Shown piece after piece: positions 58,298 through 64,000 of a stretch of DNA of 64,000 nucleotides. The notes under the pieces were generated by a model. That model saw only the letters and a list, made by a program, of their open reading frames with translations, made no database searches and was not told where the DNA came from. The stretch is taken from assembly GCF_001515525.1 (NCBI RefSeq), contig NZ_BCNQ01000002.1, forward strand, positions 41,516-105,515, given 5' to 3'. The stretch's first letter is position 1. Each line of letters begins with the position of its first letter. The position numbers and the translations under genes were made by a program. This stretch comes from Piscicoccus intestinalis NBRC 104926. Its GTDB lineage: Bacteria > Actinomycetota > Actinomycetes > Actinomycetales > Dermatophilaceae.

Positions 58298-59593
58298 TCA
58301 CTGTGTGATGTCGACTGTGGCCGAGGTCCAGAGTCGGTCGATGGGCATGACGTGGAGGCGCTGGTCGTACGTGTATGAGCGCATGCCGGTGGTGAAGATG
58401 ACGCCTGCGGCGAGCCGTGGCCCCAGGGTGTCGCGGAGCTGGGTCAGGCCGCGGAAGTCGGAAGCGGTTGCTCGCTCGCTAGCTTTGACCTCGAAAGCGA
58501 GGACGTTGCCGTCATCGTTTTCGATGATCAGGTCTACCTCGGCTCCGTCGCTGGTGCGCCAGTGACCCAAGGTGACCGGCTCTTGCAACCAGGATGCCTG
58601 TTTGCGGAGCTCTCCGACGACGAAAGTCTCCAGCAGGTGGCCGAAGTCGCTCAGGGCTGCTGGATTCAGACCTGTGAGTTTGTCAGGTATCAGTCGCAGC
58701 AGCCGGGCGGCCAAGCCGGAGTCGACGACGTGCACCTTGGGCTTGACGTTGACTCGGGAACGCAGTGTCTTGCCCCACGCGGACAGTCGCACGACGAGGA
58801 AGAGGTCTTCGAGCAGCCGCAGGTGAGTCTCGATGGTGGGCCGGCTGACACCGAGCTTGTCGGCAGCGGCTGAGACGTTGAGTAGCTGTCCTGTCTGTGC
58901 CGCAAGGAGTGCGAGCAGGTCGCTCATGGCCTGTCGCTCCCGGATCCGGCCCAGCTCCAGGGCGTCCCGCTCCACCGACGCACGGACGAAGTCGTCAAAC
59001 CAGCGCGCCCGTGCCGCTCGAGGTCGTCGCAGAGCAAGGGGCAAGCCACCGGCGCAGACTCGGTCCACGTAGTCCGTCCGCGTGGTCGTGGAAGTGGCGG
59101 TCCGGAGGACGGTGCCCTCAGGATCAACCCACAGGCTCTCCAGCAGATCCTCCCGGACCCCAGCGATCTCACCCTGGGACAGGGGCCAGATGGTCAACGC
59201 ATGCAGCCGCCCGGTCAAAGCTTGGGCGGACGCGGGCAGGGCGTCCTGCCGCGTCGAGCCGGTGATCACGGCAGTGCCAGGTCGACTGCCCTCGCGGTTC
59301 AGCCGTGCCTTGAGCGCATCCAGGAGGTCAGGGACCCGCTGATACTCGTCGACACACAGCGGCGCAGGACCGCTGACTATCGAGGACAGATTGCCCGCGA
59401 CCGCTTCACGCACCGCCACGTCGTCCAGGTCGAGCACCGATCCACCAGCCTGCGTGGCGAATCCGCTCAACACCGTCGACTTGCCAACCGATCGCGGTCC
59501 ATGCAATGCGATCACCGGTTCGACCTGCACCAGGTCTGTCAGCAGTTCACTGACCCTGCGCGGCACCAGCGACTCAAGGATCACGACCGCCAA
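58298..59593 (-). CDS. ATP-binding protein, AAA_14 + DUF4143 + restriction-like C-terminal domain
   Basis: 431 residues. Walker A GPRSVGKST (32-40); sensor-type CVDEYQRVPDLLDALK; arginine-finger-like GSTRQDALP; then a winged helix (NVSAAADKLGVSRPTIETHLRLLEDLFLVVRL) and a DUF4143 end with FEVKASERATASD, which carries the K-motif of PD-(D/E)XK nucleases. Start is TTG 59593 or GTG 59584. The family is widespread, often in mobile regions, with no agreed function. Its promoter region has paired CCTTACA and ACAAAC repeats. Confidence 0.85.
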   Translation of the reverse strand: MAVVILESLVPRRVSELLTDLVQVEPVIALHGPRSVGKSTVLSGFATQAGGSVLDLDDVAVREAVAGNLSSIVSGPAPLCVDEYQRVPDLLDALKARLNREGSRPGTAVITGSTRQDALPASAQALTGRLHALTIWPLSQGEIAGVREDLLESLWVDPEGTVLRTATSTTTRTDYVDRVCAGGLPLALRRPRAARARWFDDFVRASVERDALELGRIRERQAMSDLLALLAAQTGQLLNVSAAADKLGVSRPTIETHLRLLEDLFLVVRLSAWGKTLRSRVNVKPKVHVVDSGLAARLLRLIPDKLTGLNPAALSDFGHLLETFVVGELRKQASWLQEPVTLGHWRTSDGAEVDLIIENDDGNVLAFEVKASERATASDFRGLTQLRDTLGPRLAAGVIFTTGMRSYTYDQRLHVMPIDRLWTSATVDITQ

Positions 59594-59609
59594 CCTACCA
59601 GACGCGAGG

Positions 59610-59646
59610 CCTTACACATGACAAACTAGAGCGTACAAACCTTACA
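59610..59646. promoter_or_regulatory. Paired repeats upstream of the DUF4143 gene
   Basis: CCTTACA at 59610-59616 and 59640-59646 (30 bases apart) and ACAAAC at 59621-59626 and 59635-59640. An AT-rich island 20-55 bases before the ATPase start, likely its promoter with repeated operator half-sites. Confidence 0.35.
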
Positions 59647-59817
59647 TTCGTGATCATTCGAAGTTGCCAGTCCTGAGGGCCTGCAAGGATCTGCACAGTT
59701 CGGGCTTGAAGCTGCGTCGAGGCCCTCCGCGGCACCCTCAACCTCGAGGTCCAGCTCGGCGACGAGGTTTCACGAGCGCTGCCGGCTCCGGGCGGCGAGC
59801 CGGACGGCGCGGATCTG

Positions 59818-60126
59818 TCATTCCAGACGTCGCTGATAGGCCGGGCGGCGTCCCGCTCCCACCATGTCGACGAACCCCGCGTCGCGCAGCTTGTCCAGCG
59901 TGAACTGCACCTGTCGCAGCGTCAGGCTGAGCCCGTCGGCGAGTTCAATTCGCGTCGTGGGTTGTTCGAGTTGCTGCCACACGGCTCGGGCGTTCTTGGT
60001 CACCTCCGCCACGCGGGATTCGTCGCCGAGATCAAGCTGCTCCGACCGGACCGATGGCGGAGTCGGTGACCCGCCCAGTTCAGGAGCGAGTCGGTAGGTC
60101 GCTGCGCCTCGTTCACCCACCCGTTC
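59818..60126 (-). pseudogene. Winged-helix C-terminal fragment (AlbA_2/Schlafen-type protein, tentative)
   Basis: About 100 codons: TERVGERGAATYRLAPEL, then NARAVWQQLEQPTTRIELADGLSLTLRQVQFTLDKLRDAGFVD and a short end. This is the C-terminal domain pattern of AlbA_2-type ATP-binding proteins. Upstream codons in this frame merge with the antisense of the LysE remnant near 60126, so the N-terminal ~400 residues are gone. It could instead be a small intact HTH protein with a start at 60201; I find that less likely. Confidence 0.45.
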
Positions 60127-60127
60127 G

Positions 60128-60700
60128 GTGACGCCAGGACTAGACACTGCAGTTGTTTTGCGCTCAGCGCTGGCGTCCGGCAGCCATGCGGGGATCCGCA
60201 CCGCGCTCGGGTGCGCGACCGGCCTATTCGCTCACGCGGCTGGCGTAGCACTCGGGCTCTCCGCGATCCTGCTCAACTCCGCTGCTGTCTTCGAGGCGGT
60301 CCGACTGTCTGGAGCTGTCCTGCTGGTGGCTTTCGGACTGATCAGCCTTTGGAGTGCTTGCCGCAACCACCAGCCCCTATCGACCGAACCCGGCAGCCGT
60401 CGCCGAAGGGGACCGTACGTTCAGGGGTTGCTGACCAACTTGATGAATCCGAAGGCGACGCTGTTCTTCCTCGCGGCCCTGCCCCAGTTTGTGGCCTCGG
60501 GCGGACAGCCGACTCTCACGGCACTCTTCCTGGCCCTCATCGCGGGCGGTTTCAGCGCCGGGGGCCTCTCCTTGGTCGCCGTCCTCGCTGGCCGTGCTCG
60601 ACGACTTCTCTCGTCCGCTCGAGCCCGGCGCATCCAAGAGGCGACGATGGGAACAGTCTTAGTTGGGCTTGGCCTCAGGGTCGCCACGGAAGCCCACTAA
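60128..60700 (+). pseudogene. LysE/RhtB family exporter, 5'-truncated
   Basis: 190 codons starting TPGLDTAVVLRSALASG, then HAGIRTALGCATGLFAHAAGVALGLSAIL and NPKATLFFLAALPQFV: a normal LysE amino-acid exporter from the middle of the first helix to the end. The first ~12 hydrophobic residues are missing, and upstream in-frame codons are non-hydrophobic back to a stop at 60095. A GTG at 60128 could start translation but would give a defective first membrane segment. Confidence 0.65.
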
Positions 60701-61155
60701 CCCCCGCAAACCCCCGTTGCCATCTGCGTCCCGGAACCCCGTCGATGAGAGATGCTGGCGCCGCCGAAGGCGATACATACCCAGCCTATCAGCCGCACGA
60801 GTCCCGTTAACGCAGTCGTGCCAGCAGCCGCGACCTGGTCCCAGAGAGAACGTTGCTCATAACACTCGATCAAACGCGACACGTCACATAACTTGAAGTT
60901 GACGTTTCATAGCCTCGCGGCCGGTGAAAAGTTCACTGCATCTCGACAACAATAGGTGCGAGACGCGCCGTACTATGCACAGCCACCCGCCGCCCACTTG
61001 GCACAGATCGGGGCCTGACAGGCGGCCATGCGAAGTAGCCCGTCTCGACCAGCGGACGCGCAGCGCGGCCAGCGTCATGCCGGTGGTTGTGACGCCGCCG
61101 CCCCGAGTCGGCAAAGGAGGGGGGCGACGGCGCACGGCGATCCTAGGCTTCCAGA
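60701..61155. other. Intergenic stretch without recognisable gene
   Basis: 455 bases. Small frames on both strands show no family resemblance or hydrophobic pattern. Part of it (about 60850-60990) is markedly AT-richer than the window and holds promoter-like TTGACG (60898) with no clear -10. Likely decayed sequence plus the promoter of the next GNAT gene. Confidence 0.4.
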
Positions 61156-61899
61156 ATGACAGCGACAGCCCTCGAACTGCACGCCCTTGCCGACCACCCC
61201 GAGCTAGAGCCCCACTGGAACAACGTCGAGGGGGCCTGGCCGGCGTTCATGGAGAAGGATCCGGTGGCCGTCCGCTACACCGCTGCCCGCCATCTCTACC
61301 CCCAGCTGCACCTGCTCGGCCTGCTCGACGGAGAGCCGGTGGCTCGGGTTCACGCGGTGCCGCTGCGCTGGCAGGGGGTTGACGATCTGCCTGTCACGGG
61401 CTGGGACGCCGTCCTGTCCGATGCGGTGGACCGGCCGATCGACGACCTCACCGGCGTGAGCCTCATAGAGATCCGGCTTCGTCCTGGCCTGCGCGGCCAG
61501 GGACTCAGTCACGAGGTGCTTACACAGACCTGCGCCCACCTGCGGAGCCTGGGCGTCGAGCATCTCGTCGGGCCGGTGCGCCCCAACGGGAAGGCCGAGC
61601 ACCCCACCGCCTCGATCGAGAAGTACGCCGCCCGCACGCGCGGCGACGGCCTTCCCGAGGACGCCTGGCTGCGCGTCCACGTACGCGCCGGGGGAGTCAT
61701 CGTCAAGGTTGCGTTCTTGTCGATGGTCATCCCTGGCACGCTCGGTCAGTGGCGGGAGTGGACCGGGCTCCCCTTCGACCGGTCCGGCAACGTGGTTGTC
61801 CCCGGCGCACTGGTGCCGGTTCACGTGGATGTGGCCCAGGGCCACGCGGTCTACGTTGAGCCCAACGTCTGGGTGCACCACCACCTGAACGGACGATGA
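61156..61899 (+). CDS. GNAT-like N-acetyltransferase (large form)
   Basis: 247 residues. Central core shows VSLIEIRLRPGLRGQGLSHEVLTQTCAHLRSLGVEHLVGPVRPNGKAEHP with the R/Q-x-x-G-x-G acetyl-CoA loop (RGQGLS). The N-terminal ~70 and the C-terminal 70 residues (beta-rich, WREWTGLPFDRSGNVVVPGALVPVHVD) are extra to a minimal GNAT. Similar large GNATs occur near cell-surface or secondary-metabolite genes; substrate unknown. Confidence 0.8.
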   Translation: MTATALELHALADHPELEPHWNNVEGAWPAFMEKDPVAVRYTAARHLYPQLHLLGLLDGEPVARVHAVPLRWQGVDDLPVTGWDAVLSDAVDRPIDDLTGVSLIEIRLRPGLRGQGLSHEVLTQTCAHLRSLGVEHLVGPVRPNGKAEHPTASIEKYAARTRGDGLPEDAWLRVHVRAGGVIVKVAFLSMVIPGTLGQWREWTGLPFDRSGNVVVPGALVPVHVDVAQGHAVYVEPNVWVHHHLNGR

Positions 61900-62000
61900 G
61901 GAGCAAAGGTTGCGGCTTGCTGGCCCAAGCAAACGGTGCCCCAGCCCCCCTCTACACAGACCCAAGCCGTCAGCCCTGCCACCGCCGGGGAGGCCGAGTT

Positions 62001-63228
62001 TCAGCGACTGGAGAGAGTGCCGTCTTTGAGAGCGACAGACTTTGCGCCGGGCGCGGCTGCGACCCGGTCGGTCTTCCGCGCTCGCCGGCCGTTCAACCAT
62101 CCGCCCAGGGCAGTGCTGCGGACGAATAGGTGGTAGGTCACGAGCAGGATCGCGGTCGTGACGATGATGTTCAGGAGCACCTCGAGCGCAGGGGGCCACG
62201 TGTACCCCGCGATGAGCACCTCGAAGAACGTCAGCAGCACGAGGTGCATGAGGTACATCCAGTAGGAGGCATCGGCGAGATAGCGGATCCAGGCCCGCTC
62301 TTGGGTGAGGTGCCGGACGGCGAGGCCGAGCAGCGTGTAGCAGGTCAACCACCCGAAGAGGGCCATGAAGGTCGACCAGCCGGGCCGCGAACTGTCCATA
62401 TCGATAGGCAGAATCCCGAGCGCAAAGAAGCCCAGCAGTACGACGAGCACCCCCGCGTGCCACCAGGCCTGGCGCCCGAGCCGAGTGAGGGACTCGGGGT
62501 CGTGCGTGAGGATCCAGCCGACGAGGAAGGCACCCAGGTAGGCGATGAGGGCGACGGGGTCCGGCAGGAGGGTGGAGGGGGCGACGATGCCTGACGCGTC
62601 ACCCTGGAGGTTGGTTGTGATGGCGTAGGGAACGGCGGCGAGCAGCACGCCGCCGGGGTTCGTGAGTACGCGCGCGAGGGTCTGTGCCAGCCGTTCGGCG
62701 GCAACCGGGAACAGCCGAGCTGCAGCCGCCCTGACCAGGAGCGATGATGATGACCTGAGTCAGGACCCAGAGGAACCACAGGTGGCCAAGGTCGACCGCG
62801 CCGAGGATCCCACCGTGTCCGGCGATGTCGGGCCGGATCATATGGGTGCCGCTGCGGCTGGCGTGCCAGGCGGCGAGGAGACCCAGGGGCATCACCGCCA
62901 ACGGCCAGAACACGACCACGGGCAGGGTGATCCGCTTGAGCCGGTCGGCCAGGTATGAGCGCGTACTGCAACGGTGGCGCATCAGCCGGGCGAAGTAGCC
63001 GGCCATGAGCATGAACATGGTCATCCGGAACAGGTGGATGGCGGTGATGAGTACGATCGGCCAGTCGGCACGCTGGGAGTCCTCCACCATCCATGGCATT
63101 CCCGCCGATATGGGCATGAGGCTGTGCAGAACGATGCCCAGGAGAAGCGCCCCTCCCCGGACGGCGTCGAGGCCGTGGATGCGCGCTCGGGCAGCGGGCA
63201 CCGGAGTGTGCTGCGCGGCGGTGGTCAT
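62001..63228 (-). pseudogene. Acyltransferase 3 / OpgC-like membrane protein, frameshifted
   Basis: N-terminal part from ATG 63228: RARIHGLDAVRGGALLLGIVLHSLMP, then MTMFMLMAGYFARLM and GHLWFLWVLTQVIIIA, the OpgC/acyltransferase-3 pattern. Then the frame is lost near 62742 and continues in another: LVRAAAARLFPVAAERLAQ, VPYAITTNLQ, and LADASYWMYLMHLVLLTFFEV to the stop at 62001. One base too many (or two missing) after the ATC repeats accounts for it. Intact, it would be a ~400-residue ten-helix O-acyltransferase. Its start overlaps the ABC permease fragment by ATGA. Confidence 0.8.
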
Positions 63229-63512
63229 CTCGCCGTCTCCCATCGGAAGAGAAGGCGACCCATCAGCGCGGCGGCGACGAGCAGCGCCGTGAGTAGGAGC
63301 AATGGGCGCATGGTGACCGTGCCGGCGTCCCACAGCGGCTGGGTGAGGTCGACGAACCACCGCACGGGCGAGAACTCGAACACGCGACGTACGCCGTCGG
63401 GCAGTACGGAAGTGGGCGTGAACGCACCGGAAGTCAGCATGAGCAGGATCATCAGGACGTTCCCGACGCCGGTGGCCGCCCCCACCGAGGGGTAGAGCCC
63501 CGCCAGGGCGAG
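63225..63512 (-). pseudogene. ABC-2 type permease, C-terminal remnant
   Basis: The last 95 codons are recognisable: LALAGLYPSVGAATGVGNVLMILLMLTSGAFTPTSVLP, then RRVFEFSPVRWFVDLTQPLWDAG and a final membrane helix. This is the C-terminal third of an ABC-2 permease. Further upstream the frame is no longer membrane-like (FDDLA, VVEVAAEE), so the 5' part has been replaced. The gene was coupled to the acyltransferase gene. Confidence 0.6.
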
Positions 63513-63693
63513 GTCATCGAACTCTTCCGCCGCCACCTCGACCACCTGCCGACCCGCGCCGGGCACGAGACAAGCGCGCGGTGTCGGCGCGCCCCAGCGA
63601 CTGGCCAGTGCGACGAGCGCACTCGACAGGCTGGTTGTCAGTGGCTGCACGTAGCGTCTGTCATAGTGAAAGCCATCTACATGGAGGTGCTCG

Positions 63694-63879
63694 ATGGGGT
63701 CCGCCACAACAGAGTCCATGACGCCAGGACAGCTCGATGATGAACTCCGCAGGCTGGCAGCGCAGCTCGGCATGCCAGTTGATCTTGCCGAGCACCTCGC
63801 TGAGGCAGACGCGTTGGACGCTGACCTTTACCAGGTCCTTCGACGAATTCGAGACCTCAGGTGGCTCCAGTCCTCGTGA
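63694..63879 (+). CDS. Small helical protein of unknown function
   Basis: 61 residues, ATG start with GGAGG 10 bases upstream. Two helices are likely (LDDELRRLAAQLGMPVDLAEHLAEADALDADLYQVLRRIRDLRWL); acidic and Leu-rich, no motif I recognise. It overlaps the next gene by GTGA, so both are translated together. Size and coupling would suit an antitoxin or adaptor, but nothing in the sequence proves it. Confidence 0.5.
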   Translation: MGSATTESMTPGQLDDELRRLAAQLGMPVDLAEHLAEADALDADLYQVLRRIRDLRWLQSS

Positions 63880-64000
63880 GCACCCTGGAGGAAGAGTCCG
63901 ACGCATTTGCGCGTCAGATCTCAGAGGCCGTCTCGGCCTTCGTCGGTAAGACGGTCCCTTTCAAGGCGACGAGCAGCGGCTCTCGCTTCGTCGTGTCTGA
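63876..64000 (+). CDS. Unknown protein, N-terminal part (3' end outside window)
   Basis: Open frame from GTG 63876 to the window edge, beginning VSTLEEESDAFARQISEAV and then SAFVGKTVPFKATSSGSRFV. Translationally coupled to the small helical protein. No family recognised from 41 residues. Confidence 0.55.
   Translation, partial: MSTLEEESDAFARQISEAVSAFVGKTVPFKATSSGSRFVVS

Noticed and set aside
60697..60882. 61-codon minus-strand frame with a short hydrophobic stretch
   Set aside because: No family resemblance, no ribosome site and located in decayed sequence; insufficient support for a gene.

Overview
The window is a very GC-rich, gene-dense chromosomal segment with frequent GTG starts, many 4-base ATGA/GTGA gene overlaps and protein families typical of Actinomycetota. 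Family content (13E12-type DUF222/HNH protein, deazaflavin-dependent reductase, SrsABC-like phenolic lipid genes, YdeI-like and DUF4143 proteins) suggests a high-GC actinobacterium, perhaps in Micrococcales. I cannot name the genus from sequence alone. I see no rRNA, tRNA, CRISPR array or intact transposase.

Layout. 1-3.8 kb: biotin operon bioA (partial)-bioF-cytochrome P450-bioD, all overlapping by 4 bases; the P450 sits where a BioI-type pimeloyl supplier would. 3.8-9.3 kb: DUF2255 protein, an orphan CRP-type palindrome, a frameshifted DUF222/HNH gene with a LexA-like box, pyruvate:quinone oxidoreductase, and a frameshifted FMN-dependent glutamate-synthase-like gene. 9.4-18 kb: housekeeping and accessory enzymes, including an AtuA-like/DUF4387 pair, an aldo/keto reductase and a Dcu-type C4-dicarboxylate carrier. 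18-28 kb: TetR/flavin monooxygenase divergon, DUF2249 plus a cysteine-containing HTH regulator, transporters, cardiolipin synthase, an SDR gene preceded by a flavin-monooxygenase relic, and two DUF488 proteins.

29.2-36.0 kb is the most intriguing region: a degenerate PTPS/QueD-like protein, a glycosyltransferase, a methyltransferase, a GTP cyclohydrolase II-RibD reductase fusion, a fused CDP-alcohol phosphatidyltransferase/flippase-like membrane protein and a BchC-like dehydrogenase. Together they look like an undescribed route to a pyrimidine- or pterin-derived, glycosylated, methylated and possibly lipid-anchored compound. 36-42 kb: Ohr, M23 peptidase, cyclophilin-like lipoprotein, CPBP protease, HAD-like/DeoR divergon. 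42.2-46.0 kb: UbiA prenyltransferase, type III PKS, isoprenylcysteine-type methyltransferase and FAD oxidoreductase, resembling phenolic-lipid (alkylresorcinol/alkylquinone) clusters. 46-48.2 kb: a DddP-like M24 protein coupled to a hydroxyisobutyrate-dehydrogenase-like enzyme.

48-56 kb: thioredoxin-like protein, flavin oxidoreductase, VapBC, MarR/membrane protein pair, sigma factor-Ogt-VOC operon and a secreted GH37 trehalase. 56-64 kb is a zone of genome decay with truncated PP2C, AAA/DUF4143, LysE, winged-helix and ABC-permease genes plus a frameshifted acyltransferase among intact GNAT and DUF4143 genes. It ends in a small unknown operon that runs off the window. Several otherwise conserved genes carry single indels, so sequencing error and real decay must be told apart before function is inferred.
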